64,000 nt of DNA, taken from NCBI GenBank assembly GCA_018296165.2, contig JACKQL020000008.1, positions 744,001 to 808,000 on the forward strand. Direction: 5' to 3'. Under the pieces are notes generated by a model. That model had not been told where the DNA came from. It did not search any database and saw nothing but the letters and a program-made list of their open reading frames with translations. Made by a program: the position numbers and the translations under genes. How positions within the stretch are numbered: position 1 is the stretch's first letter; the number at the start of each line of letters is the position of its first letter. Of this stretch, positions 34,204 to 45,456 are shown one piece after another. The stretch is from Termitomyces sp. T153 (lineage: Eukaryota > Basidiomycota > Agaricomycetes > Agaricales > Lyophyllaceae).

Positions 34204-34411
34204 CCAGTTGCATTAGCCAGTGATCATAGCCAAAAGGCATAGCTGGAAGGGAGTGAAAAGTGAGAACAAGAAAAGGACACGGAGTCAGTTTGATGATTTG
34301 ATTGATTCAGAACAACAATCAAATCACATTAAATCATATGCCTAACAATATCACATGGGAGCAAAAATTGAGGACAAAATTTGGCAGTTGAAGAGGGAGT
34401 CAAGTCTTGGC
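34204..34411. other. Spacer between elements B and G
   Basis: About 208 bp, AT-rich, non-coding. Its first 90 bp resemble 14610-14680 on the other side of element B. The last five bases (TTGGC) are the target duplication of element G. Confidence 0.5.
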
Positions 34412-35444
34412 TGTCACAACCTGCTCCCTAGACCCTGGCACCACTTCCAGTCCTCCCCAATGCTCCACCAAACTCCCCCAACCCTTGTCCACCCTCTGCA
34501 CCCACTCCAGGTAACCCTGACACTTCCTCGGCAAACCCCAATGGCCCTCTGATCAATTCTGACACCTTCTCTGCAGCTGTTGATGCATCCCCTAAATTCC
34601 CCTGAACTCCTGAGACTTCCCCCACCACTCCTGACCACGTCGCACAACCCTGACCCCCCACCCTAATTCCCCCGACCTGCTGGGGAGCACCCAACAACCC
34701 CAGAGCAACCTGCTTTCCAGCTGATCCCATCAGAATGTCACCATGGCCCACTCCACAATTGCACCCAACACCTGTCAACTCCATGCAGCTCTGTTGAGCC
34801 CCTCTGCCATATCCTCTGCCCTCCAGGGCCCCCCAGTAGTTGGTATATAAGTTGTAGAGTAGCCCCTGGTACTTTAGTCTTGATATTGCATTTACTGGTT
34901 TCCTATGTCTCCTTCTTTATCTTGTCTCTATTCCTATTTTTAGTTTTGAATCAATCTCTTTCCTCTGTCTTGCCTTGTCTCTGTCTCCATCTCATCTTGA
35001 CTATTTATATTTCCTCTGTTCCTCTAAGTTCCTTTCTTCTCCAATGTCAGCACAAACTCTGTGCACATGCTACAACCTGAACATTCTTACAACAACTCTG
35101 GACCTCACTCCCCGCTCAGCCCCAGAACCCATCAAGCTGTGGTGATCCCCCTTCAAACCCCAGCTCCACTCCCATCAACTGCAAAGTCCCACTTACCCTG
35201 CAATCTACTTGTGTGCCCACGAACTTGTTCCTGATGCCTGCCCAGGTTTGACGTCTAATATACTGGGTCTTAGACTCCTCCAGACCATTCCAGACTTGCT
35301 CAGACCACCTCCCCTAGCTCCCCTTTGCAAGTCCCTTCACTCCGCACCAACTCTGGGATGCTAGGTTATAAGTGCAGGGCATCGCGTCCACCTAGTAAGG
35401 GTTCGCCAGTGTAGCTGAGCCCCTGTCGTAAGCAGAACCTGATA
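34412..35444 (+). repeat. 5' LTR of element G
   Basis: 1033 bp, TGTCACAACC to AGAACCTGATA (the last bases have decayed from CTGACA). The left flank is TTGGC. Confidence 0.95.
34844..34887 (+). promoter_or_regulatory. TATA box and likely transcript start in element G 5' LTR
   Basis: TATATAA (34844-34850) precedes AGTCTTGATATT (34876-34887) by 32 nt. The dodecamer is the exact complement of the bases just after the LTR. Confidence 0.6.
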
Positions 35445-35445
35445 T

Positions 35446-35457
35446 AATATCAAGACT
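35446..35457 (+). promoter_or_regulatory. Self-complementary primer-binding site of element G
   Basis: AATATCAAGACT starts one base after the 5' LTR and pairs over all 12 bases with AGTCTTGATATT at 34876-34887, the predicted 5' end of the transcript. A tRNA-type primer-binding site is not apparent. Confidence 0.65.
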
Positions 35458-35479
35458 CCCCCTTACCCTGTTCCTGATG

Positions 35480-37912
35480 TCTGCATATAACCCCACATAC
35501 AACCCTGCCAGCTACCTAACTAACATCTATGGTTGACCAGTACCCAAAAATCCCTATGCCCCATTCTACCCAGGCCCCTCTGTGGATCAGTATGTCCCTT
35601 GTTACTGGACCTCTGACCCCAACCAGGCATTCTATGCCCCCTCTGTCAGCCAGGGAATACCTCCGGGCTGGCACCGCCCCCCTGCATTCTCCGCCAATGG
35701 CAACAATCCCTGTATGTACCCCAGAGGATACTCCGCAGTGCCTCCTAACCCCACCTACCTTCCCCCCGCCCACTATTACATGTACCCAGTCCCCGCTGCA
35801 GCCCCAGCCTCTCCAGAGACTATGGATAATTACTTCTCCCCTCATCTACTGTTCTCCGCTCAAGTTCCCTCTTCTCCCAGGCAGCAAAGGGTCAAAGCCT
35901 ATGTCCAGCAATGCAACAAAGTCCTCTGCCTCCTCTGCCTCTCTCCTGCAGAGTTCGCCAGATGCGCCTGCACCCTCCTCACCAACCTAGGCTACCCAGA
36001 CACCTCTGCAACTCCAGAAGTCTGAGCAGATTGACTCCTTGACTTCCACAAGTGCTATCTGCAAGGAAACCTCCTGGAGACTATGCAAGGCACCCTGGGC
36101 ATTGACAATAACTTACGGAACCAGCTCCGCACATTGGTCGAAGAAATCCACACCAGTCCAAACTCCTGCTCCTTCAAAGATCCTCTGGACCCCACTTGCT
36201 CCTTCCATGTGCAATGCGAGGAACTCATTGCGATGCAAAGCAAAGCCCTGCCTTCTGTTCCCTATCAGCAGGAAGAACTCAACATGGCCTCCAGCATCTT
36301 GAGGAACCTTAATCCTGTGGGGAGATTGTTTGACCAACCAGCCACCCATACCTTGGCCCTCTCTGCTCGTCCCTGGGCCAACTCCGTCCCCAGCACCTTC
36401 TGAACCTGGGACCAGCCTGCTGTCCCTGAACTCCACTCCCAACAGCCATCCCCATGCATTGATGATGACAACTGGACTCTCTCCTACATCAACAAGCCTG
36501 GTAACCCCACCAACAAGCACACTCCATGCAACAGCCCTCCACAAGACCGACCCCCCCACTTCAATCTCTGCAGCCCCCATGTCAATGCCCCTCCGCCCTG
36601 TTCCAACACCTCAGTTCCCCCGCAACAGCCCACAGGCCCTGGAGTGCCCCAACCACTCTTTCCCACTGACCCCCCTGCCCCCCACCTGCTCTGATGCCTA
36701 ACCCTCCCACTGACACAAATTACTTTGGACCCCCCACCTCTGGAGGACCCCTTCCTCCTTGATGACCCCAGGGCCTGCCCCAGGCAATGTGGGCTAACCC
36801 CCCAGCAGAGGACCACCCAATGGTGGACCCCCTGGAGGATGGGGCCCAGCCATGGACAACTTTCCCCCCCAGCGCAGAAATGGAAACAACTATTATTACT
36901 ACTACAATGCCAGACCCCTGCTCTGAGCTCAAAGCTCACAGGATGATACTTGCAATGCACTGGCCTGGGAAGGTAAACTCGATATTCAGAAGCCTGAACC
37001 CTTCACCGGCCACGACTCCTGAAAGTGGCAAATCTTCCTAACTCAGTGTCTGACTATGTTCCAAGCTAAGCCAATTACCTTCCAACTTCAGAGCTCACAA
37101 GTAGCCTTTGCCACATTGTATTTACAGGGTATCGCCTTCAATCATTACACTGCACTACTCTGGTTTGACCCCAACAACCCTGTGCTCTCCAATTGGCTTG
37201 CTTTCACCCAGGAATTCTCAAGTAAGTTCCACATCTTTGACACTGTAGCAGAGGCGGAGGAAAACCTCTTCAACCTCCAAATGTGCAACAACAAGTGTTT
37301 CATGACCTTTATTGTACAATTTGAACAGGAAGCCTACAAGACTGGCTGGAACTACAATGCTCTCTGGTTTGCCCTCCATCACACCCTGCCTCAACAGATC
37401 AAGGACATCCTTTGCCTCACACCCAAGCAAACCACCTACAATGGGTACAAGGTGCTTGTTACCCAGGTCAACCAATGTTACTGGGAAGATTGCAGCAAAA
37501 ACATGGCACCCTGGACCCCTTGGAACACATCCAGTAACACCAACTGGCAGGCCAGAGCAACCAAAGGCATTTGACCCTCAATCCCTGCCAACCCCACCAA
37601 CCCCACACCCCATTTTCCTCTGGGCTGAGGAACTACTAGCACCAATTGACCCTTAGGACAACATCCACCTGCCCAGCTCAATGCCACTGACCTCCATGAA
37701 ACCCTGGAACCCCTGGACACCAACCCTGATGACTATGACGATACTCCAGACCCTGCCCATGACCAAGAAGCCCTATGTGTGAACAGCATCTGGAATAGCC
37801 CGTGGATCAAGGTGCCAGAGGAAACTCAGGAAAAATGATGGAAGGAGGGCGTGTGCATCCTATGTGGTAAGCAGGGACACTTTATTTGCAGTTGTCCTAA
37901 ACAACAGGTGAT
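35480..37912 (+). pseudogene. Element G gag with zinc knuckle
   Basis: The gag starts MSAYNPTYNPASYLTN (35480) with one TGA near 35533. A Tyr/Pro-rich N-terminus (DQYVPCYWTSDPNQAF, 35587) is followed by a second block at 36083-36403, a Pro/Ser-rich linker, and the capsid-like core at 36975-37571 (LDIQKPEPFTG, FNHYTALLWFDPNNPVLSNW, KDILCLTPKQTTYNGYK). The zinc knuckle CILCGKQGHFICSCPK (37857-37904) has C-X2-C-X4-H-X4-C spacing. Frameshifts and stops separate the blocks. It aligns along its length with the gag of element A. Confidence 0.85.
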
Positions 37913-38139
37913 GGGATGCACCATGTGGACAATTGACAGAGAAGACTGTGACTACCAGTTTACAGAAAACAAGTCCGCAGTTTAGGTCTTCAAGATGCAC
38001 TAGACTGCGGGCCAGACCCTGACATCTTCTCTGCCCCAGCCACACTTCTCTGCACAACAATACTCACCCCGGACAATCTCCCAGCACACCTCCCCTCCCA
38101 TTCCTCCACCAACCTCCTCCTCTGCACCACTCTTCCCTT

Positions 38140-38890
38140 CGCTAACCACCCTGTCTCCACATTAGTTGACAGTGGCGCCTTCCTGGTGGTGCTCGCTTCC
38201 CACCCCCTCCAATACCTCCCCACCTTGATTCCCCTCAAACTCTTTGACGAAGACCCCACCCCAGCGGGAGACATTACACACTGCCTGGAAATGACCATGA
38301 CTTTCACCAATGGATAACAGCAAGAACTCCAACTACTTGTTACAAAACTACACCCCTCTGCCCCCATTGTCTTAGGGTTCTCATGGCTCCGCTCCACCAA
38401 CCCCTGCATTAACTGACCCAGCCTCACCCTCTACCTCAACTGGAACAACCCCACCAACTCTGGGCTGGTACCTTTCGATGTCTCACCCTCCTCCAAGAAC
38501 TCCAAGACCACAATCGACCACCCCCAGACTCCTCTGCAGCTCCACTCTAGGTCTGCATGGTTGTTTGTCATCAATGTCTGACTCAATAGCTTGCCCCAGG
38601 TATTCCCCACCCTCATCAACAGCTGCGCCTCTGGCACCTTCATCAGCAGTCAACTCAACCTCCAACACAATGGCCTCAACAAACCCCTTGAGCTCCAACT
38701 CTTTGACAGCAGCCCCACCATGACCAGAATCACTCAATACTATGACAACACCCTCACCCTCGACAATGACCTGCAGTTTCAGGCCTGGCTCCTCATCACC
38801 CAACTATCCCCATCAACTCCAATCTTGCTCAGACTCTTGTGGCTGCAAGATGTCAACCCCAACATTGACTGGAAGAACCTCACCATGTGA
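38140..38890 (+). pseudogene. Element G: two retropepsin-like domains in tandem
   Basis: Domain 1 (about 38158-38440) reads STLVDSGAF, LIPLKLFDEDPTPAGDITH, then IVLGFSWLRSTNPCI. Domain 2 (38591-38890) reads FPTLINSCASGTFISSQLNL, LELQLFDSSPTMTRITQYYD, then TPILLRLLWLQDVNPNIDW. Both have the same order of active-site box, LFD flap region and hydrophobic C-terminal element. Domain 1 keeps Asp; domain 2 has Asn plus Cys in place of DSG. Stops lie between and within them. Element A shows the same pair. Confidence 0.65.
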
Positions 38891-39175
38891 TTCCCTAGCC
38901 CCAAAGCAAGTTTAGCAGCTGCCATCCCCCTCTGCCTCCAGTCTATCTTGGGCTCTGACATCTCCCACCCCAGCGCCAACACCTCCGGAGTGACTCAGAG
39001 CCCCTTGACTGCCAACAGCAACCCCAACAGAGAAGGAACCACAACTCTGCCTCGGTCACCCTCAATCAAATTACGATGGCTGCCTCCCAACATACCTCAG
39101 AATCAATACAAAGGCCTATGATACCCCAACCAGTAATGCTCAAAAACCCCTACCAACTCCACCACCACTCCGGAC

Positions 39176-40270
39176 TTGACCACTACCCCCCCAATGTCCA
39201 ACTCCATTGACTCCAGAAGCCTCAACATTAAAATCATTGGTGCCATCCCCTTTGCATGCATTCTACAAGATGGCACCCCTGCCTTCCAATTACAAATCAT
39301 GCCAGCCCTACTGGAGGAGCATCTCCATGCAGGAACCACTGTGCCAGAGAGCAAAATGGAGGAACAGATCCTATCCAAAGTAGTTCCCCTGGAGTATCAT
39401 GAGTTTGCTGATTTGTTCTCTGAAGGGAGTGCCAAAGAACTTCCCCTGCACCATTCCTATGACCACATGATCAACCTCAAAGAAGGCACCTCATCTCCAT
39501 TTGGCAAGATCTACAACATGTTCAAGATCAAGCTCCAGGCCCTGAAGAAATACCTCAACGACATGCTTGGCAAAGGTTTCATACACCTGTTGATCTCCGC
39601 TGCCAGTGCCCCAGTTCTATTGGCCAAGAAGAAGGATGGGTCACTCTGACTCTGTGTGGATTATCAGGGACTCAACAAAGTCACCAAAAAGAACCAGTAT
39701 CCCCTCCTCTTGATTGGAGACCTCATTGATCGTCTCTGCAGTGCCAAGATTTACACAAAGATAGACCTCCGCTCCACCTACAACAATGTCTGGATTGCTC
39801 CAGAGCATGAATGGAAGACCGCCTTTCGCACCCGCTATAGCCTCTTTGAGTACTTTGTAATGCCCTTCAGAATGACTAACTCCCCCACCACTTTCCAGTA
39901 CTTCATGAATGACGTTTTCCACAATATGAACAATGTTTTCATTATTGTGTATCTGGATGACATCCTGGTCTACTTGAATTTGCTGGCAGAGCATCTGGAG
40001 CATGTCCGCTGCATCTTGGAATGACTCTGAAAGTATCACCTTCACGCCAAACCCAAGAAATGCTCCTTCCACACAATGGAGGTTAAATATCTCAGAGTCA
40101 TCATCACCCCCAACAGCATGTGCATGGACCCTGCCAAGGTCAATGCAATACTCAACTGGTCCCTGCCACAGAACATCAAGGAGGTGCAGTCATTCCTGGG
40201 GTTCACTAACTTTTATTGCCGATTCATCGACAACTACTCTGGAATCACCAAACCTCTCAACTAACTCATG
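39176..40270 (+). pseudogene. Element G reverse transcriptase and start of RNase H
   Basis: Pre-RT linker EYHEFADLFSEGSAKELP (39392), fingers LISAASAPVLLAKKKDG (39590), a single TGA at 39647, [16 protein letters not shown] (39656), [13 protein letters not shown] (39750) and the catalytic box [11 protein letters not shown] (39944) with both aspartates. A TGA follows at 40022, then CSFHTMEVKYLRVIITP and FLGFTNFYCRFI. RNase H starts at 40268 but after CDTSNYLLLQ (about 40425) it jumps to integrase, so most of RNase H is deleted. Confidence 0.9.
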
Positions 40271-40424
40271 TGGAAGGACACCCCTTGGGATTGGGACAGC
40301 AAGTGCCAAAGTGTATTCCTCCTCCTCAAGAAGGCCTTCACCTCCGCCCCAGTCCTCCACCATTTTAACCCCTCCCTGCTGATTGGACTCAAATGTGACA
40401 CCTCCAACTACCTCCTGCTCCAGA

Positions 40425-41700
40425 GTAGACAAATTTATGCTCTGGACCACAAGTCCATTCGCCTCAACATACTCCAGCAACACTACAACCACAAGCTCTG
40501 GGGACATCCAGGAATTTGTAAGACCCTTCAACTCATCTCCCAGACTTACTTTTGGCCAGGAATGAAGAAGAACATCATGTGATATGTGAGGGCCTGTAAA
40601 CCTTGTCTCCAGGCCAAGGTACCCTGCCACCGCCCCCACAGATTGTTGAAGCCCCTCCCTGTCAGCTGGTGCCCCTGCTCCTATATCGTCGAACTCCCTG
40701 ACTCCAAAGGCTTTGACATAATCCTTGTCTTTGTCTGCTGCCTCACCAAACAAGCCCTCTTCATCCCCTGCCACACCACCAACAATGCTCTGGAGTTTGC
40801 CAAACTATTCCTCAAGCACATATTCTCCAAGCACGGACTCCCAGATGACATTGTCTCAGACCATGGACCCTTGTTTGTATCCCACTTTTGGCAATTGCTA
40901 TGCAAGGCACTTGAAATCAAAACCAGCCTCTCCACCACCTATCACCCGGAGACTGACAGACAAACAGAACAAGTAAACCAGATGCTGGAGCAGTATCTCT
41001 GCCTATACATTAACTATTTACAGAATGACTGGCACGCAGAACTCCCCCTTGCCAAATTTACCTACAACAACATGCCCCCCTTCACCACCGGAGTCTCTCC
41101 CTTCTACACCAACAAAGGCTACAACCCCCAACTGACCCTATCCCTGAAAGACATCCCCTCCCACATTGCCCACAAAGTTGCTGAGGACCTCTGATCCCTT
41201 TACCAGTTCTTCCAGGACAAGATAATCACTGCCAATCAAGCCTATTCCAAACATGCTGATGCCCAACATGACCCTACCCCTGACTGGCCCCCCAGCACCT
41301 TGGTTTGGCTCAATCAACACAACCTCAAAACCCAGAGGCCCTCCATCAAACTAGACCACAAATGTCTCAGTCCTTTCAAAGTCCTCTGAAAGGTCTCCAT
41401 GCACACCTACAAACTCACCCTACCTCCAGGCTTGAAAGGCCTCCACCCTGTGTTCCATGTTTGACTCCTCAAAAAACATGCCCTGAACCCCTTCCCTGGC
41501 CAATGCCCTAGCTGACCACCCCCTGTCAAAGTTGAAGACAAGTACCACTACAAGGTCAACCAAATCCTCAACTCCCGCATGGTCCATGGGCGACCCCAGT
41601 ACTTGGTCCATTGGAAGGGCTATGGACCTGAGGATGACATGTGGAAACCTTGAAAAAACCTCAATGGAGCCCCCAACAAACTCCAGGACTTCCATTGACA
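40425..41700 (+). pseudogene. Element G integrase and chromodomain
   Basis: The zinc region HYNHKLWGHPGICKTLQ...CKPCLQAK spans 40480-40615. In the core, the first catalytic Asp position is lost (CSYIVELPDSKG in place of the usual DFIVELP); the second Asp (IVSDHGPLF, 40850) and the Glu region (ETDRQTEQVNQMLEQYL, 40950) remain. The C-terminal domain reads LPPGLKGLHPVFHV (41420), and the chromodomain at 41530-41700 reads [20 protein letters not shown], then [14 protein letters not shown]. Stops at 40580, 41192, 41387, 41463 and 41653 inactivate it. Confidence 0.88.
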
Positions 41701-41950
41701 ACACCCCACCAAGCCCCAGGACCCCTGGGACTAGCAAGTACAGATGGCATCAGTGGGCATAACCCCTGCCTCTGGATTCACCAGGGATTCAACTCCCATG
41801 AGTACCCCCTACATGTTTTGTTTGCTTCCCTTCACTCAACACTAAAAAGAGTCACTTATCCAGGCCAAATATGCAACAATAGCCATATACACAAATTACA
41901 TAATAATACAAAGGTGCAAGTGGGCCAAGAAGACAAGTCCAAGAAAGCCC

Positions 41951-44205
41951 CTACTCCCCCTCCCCCTCCAACTCCACCTCCACTATCCTCCCTACCAGAT
42001 CCACCTCCAGTTGCACTACTACCATTGCCAGAATTTTGGGATGCTCTAAGAGCAGCTCCACCACATCTGTCACCACCTCCCACCATGCTCTGGGGTCTGC
42101 CATCACCCTCCACTAATGACCCGCCAGCAAACACCCCATCTGCATGATCCCCTGCCCCAACTCCAGCAGGAGATCCCCAGGCATCCTCGCCAACCTGTCA
42201 TGGATGGACCCCAGCACCACCAACACTCCGTCAAGGAAGATGCAGTGCTCCCTGGCCCAGTCTGTAGAAATCAGCTCATAGGAAAAGAGAAATGAAGGGA
42301 GCACTTACAGAGCACTCCCTGCCACCCCAAGGCTGCCTCGTTGGTGAGCCACTCCTCCCACTGCTGCGCCCTCTCTACCATTGCTTGGGTCACTCCCGCA
42401 CCAGGCCCCCACTGAGTCCCCTGCACTCCCAACCCCTCTGACTGCTGCTCCACTGTCCCCACCCATGCCTCCAATAGCCTCATGCACACTTGCAGCTCTT
42501 GAAGCTGCGACAATTGTTTTGTGGTGGTCCTCACAGCAATGTCCTTATCCCTACGTGCCAAGTCCCACTCCCTCCAAGCCCTGTCCAGCTCCTTCCAAAA
42601 CCTGTCCCTCTTCTCCCCCATCCTACAAGCATCCTCCCCAAGTGTGGCCAACAACCACTCCAACTCCTCCACCTGATGCTGCAGGAAAGCCTCAGCAGCG
42701 GACCATGACCCTCCCACAGACTGCTTGACCAAGGCCCCAGAAATTGGGGAATACACTGTGGGACCTGGAGGGCCCGCCATCACCAGCTCCCCCCATGCTT
42801 GCTTGCTAGGCCCCACCTCCAGTGAGGGGGATGCCCTCTGCTTACCCTTGTTGCATGCTGTGGGGGCCCCCTCCCTCCACCCACTCCATAGGGGCCCAAC
42901 TTTCATTAGGGGCTGCCCCATGCCAACTCCCCCCTCTACCCTGGAACCCCACCCTGACACCCTACTCCTCTGACCCTCCTCCAACTGTGCAATGATCCAC
43001 TCACGGTCCCACCCCTGCTCTGCCATCCCTGCCTGCACTTCCAACAGCCTCATGTGCACTCACAGCTCTTGGAGCTGCAACAATCATTCCGTGGCGGTCC
43101 TCACAGTGATGTCCTTATCCCTATATGCCAAGTCCTGCTCCCTCTGAGCCCTGTCCAGCTCCTTCCAAAACCTGTCCCTCTCCTCCCCCATCCTATGAGC
43201 ATCCTCCCCAAGTGTGGCCAATGACTGCTCCAACTTCTCCACCCAATGCTGCAGGAAAGCCTTGGTAGCTGACCACAACCCTCCTGCAGACTGCTCAACC
43301 AAGGCCCCAGAAATTGGGGAATACACCATGGGACCTGGAGGGCCTGCCATTGCTGGCTCCCCCCATGCTTGCTTGCTAGGCCCCGCCTCTAGCGAGGAGG
43401 ATGCCCTCCACTTACCCTTGTTGTGTGCTGCAGGGGCCCCCTCCCTCCACCCACCCCATGCGGGCCCAACTTTCATCAGGGGCCACTCCATGCCAACTTC
43501 CCCATCTACTCCGGAACCCCACCCTGACACCCTACCCCTCTGACCCTCCTCCAACTGCACAACAACCCACTTGTGGTCCCACCCCTGCTCCACTGCAATG
43601 CAAGCAGCACACCAACTCAGAGTGACAGAGCACTTCTCATGCTGTGAGCAATATGGGAGACACACTGACATGTCCTGCCACACTCCCAGCACGGGCTCCT
43701 CAAATTCACACTGTTCACCCCGCTGGGTACAGGATGTGCACTAGAGACATGGGTCAGCTCAATAAGGAAGGGACATGCCAATGACACACTGGGGCCACCA
43801 CCTGACACCACTCTAATGTCAGGGGACCCCTTGCCTGCCCTGCGGCCTCTGCAAAGTGCTCTGGTGTCACATCCACCTGCGCAACTCTCAATCCTGTAAG
43901 GACAGAGCAGATCACCCCAGAGCCAATACCAGGCCTGGAATGAGAAGTGGAGACTGCTTCTGCCGCTGACTGCGCTGAGGCCTCCTCCAACAAAAGCCCC
44001 AAGGGGCCCACCACTGCCACCGACAACTCTGACGGGACTTAATCAACACTCTGGCCACAATGAGTAAGGGACAGCACTTACAACTATGGTACATTGCCTG
44101 GACCTGCTTACAGTCCTGCCAACCCTCAGAATCCTTGGAGGAAGAAATTGAGGTGTGTGCCAAGGGGGATGGGGATGCTGCTGGAGAGTACATGGAAGAC
44201 AACAT
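41951..44205 (-). pseudogene. Antisense gene of element G: Zn2Cys6-like and coiled-coil protein
   Basis: A minus-strand gene between pol and 3' LTR. The proposed start is the ATG at 44203-44205 (MLSSMYSPAASPSPL). A probable intron near 44035-44090 leads to VDVTPEHFAEAAGQARGPLT (about 43830-43880). The cysteine cluster at 43630-43740 reads CTSCTQRGEQC...CLPYCSQHEKC: C-X2-C-X6-C, then C-X3-C-X5-C, close to a fungal Zn(II)2Cys6 cluster. WDHKWVVVQLEEGQR, a KGKWRASSS/GPSKQAWG region and a coiled coil follow, the last repeated by a 570-bp tandem duplication. An intron at 42262-42308 (GTAAGT...CTACAG) precedes the conserved C-terminal domain (WAREHCIFLDGVL, AWWEVVTDVVELL), ending at 41951. Frames are broken in places. 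A DNA-binding role is inferred from the cysteine spacing only. Confidence 0.65.
42466..43606 (-). repeat. 570-bp tandem duplication in the antisense gene of element G
   Basis: Positions 42521 and 43091 start the same sequence (GTGGYGGTCCTCACAG), and the match continues for about 570 bp on each side of 43036. Both copies encode the QLEEGQR to coiled-coil segment, so the predicted protein would carry it twice. Copies differ by scattered substitutions. Confidence 0.8.
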
Positions 44206-44418
44206 TGGGAAAGTTTGGGAACTCTGGGGGACATCTGACCCCTTTTTAACAACTTGGGATGAACCCCCTGATGAGCAGCGGCCATGCTTCAACTTCATTC
44301 CCCACATTACCACTGCTACTGTGGTCTGATCAATATTGCTTGACTTCAATTCCCATGCCCTGCCAATCCCCGAACTGTGTCCTGTGTCTCAAGAGTCTTG
44401 ACACTGAAGGGGGGGTGA

Positions 44419-45451
44419 TGTCACGACCTGCTCCCTAGACCCCGGCACCACTTCCAGTCCTCCCCAATGCTCCGCCAAACGACCCCAACCCTTGTCCACC
44501 CTCCATGCCCACTCCGGATAACCCCGACACTTTCTCAGCAAACCCCAACAGCCCCCTGATCAATTCTGACGCCTTCCCTGCAGCCATTGATGCATCTCCT
44601 GAATTCCCCTGAACTCCCGAGACTTCCCCCACCACTCCTGACCACGTCACACAACCCCGACCCCCCACCCTAATTCCCCCGACCTGCTGGGGAGCACCCA
44701 ACAACCCCAGAGCAACCTGCTTTCCAGCTGATCCCATCAGAATGTCACCATGGCCCACTCCACAATTGCACCCAACACCTGTCAACTCCATGCAGCTCTG
44801 TTGAGCCCCTCTGCCATATCCTCTGCCCTCCAGGGCCCCCCAGTAGTTGGTATATAAGTTGTAGAGTAGCCCCTGGTACTTTAGTCTTGATATTGCATTT
44901 ACTGGTTTCCTATGTCTCCTCCTTTATCTTGTCTCTATTCCTATTTTTAGTTTTGAATCAATCTCTTTCCTCTGTCTTGCCTTGTCTCTGTCTCCATCTC
45001 ATCTTGACTATGTATATTTCCTCTGTTCCCCTAAGTTCCTTTCTTCTCCAATGTCAGCACAAACTCTGTGCACATGCTACAACCTGAACATTCTTACAAC
45101 AACTCTGGACCTCACTCCCCGCTCAGCCCCAGAACCCATCAAGCTGTGGTGATCCCCCTTCAAACCCCAGCTCCACTCCCATCAACTGCAAAGTCCCACT
45201 TACCCTGCAATCTACTTGTGTGCCCACGAACTTGTTCCTGATGCCTGCCCAGGTTTGACGTCTAATATACTGGGTCTTAGACTCCTCCAGACCATTCCAG
45301 ACTTGCTCAGACCACCTCCCCTAGCTCCCCTTTGCAAGTCCCTTCACTCCGCACCAACTCTGGGATGCTAGGTTATAAGTGCAGGGCATCGCGTCCACCT
45401 AGTAAGGGTTCGCCAGTGTAGCTGAGCCCCTGTCGTAAGCGGAACCTGACA
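44419..45451 (+). repeat. 3' LTR of element G
   Basis: 1033 bp, TGTCACGACC to GGAACCTGACA, preceded by the purine tract GAAGGGGGGGTGA (44406-44418) and followed by TTGGC. Confidence 0.95.
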
Positions 45452-45456
45452 TTGGC

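Larger units (their letters stand above)
34412..45451 (+). mobile_element. Element G: full-length chromodomain Ty3/gypsy retrotransposon with antisense gene
   Basis: LTRs of 1033 bp each (34412-35444, 44419-45451), flanked by TTGGC on both sides (34407-34411, 45452-45456). The plus strand encodes gag, zinc knuckle, two retropepsin-like domains, reverse transcriptase, integrase and chromodomain. The minus strand between 41951 and 44205 encodes the antisense gene. The two LTRs are nearly identical by eye, so insertion is fairly recent, yet the interior has many stops. RNase H is largely deleted near 40430. Either the interior was inherited in decayed form, or it mutated quickly after insertion. 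Confidence 0.95.

Noticed and set aside
41532..42147. Plus-strand frames after the chromodomain of G as an extra pol domain
   Set aside because: They are Pro-rich complements of the antisense gene's C-terminal exon and its downstream region.
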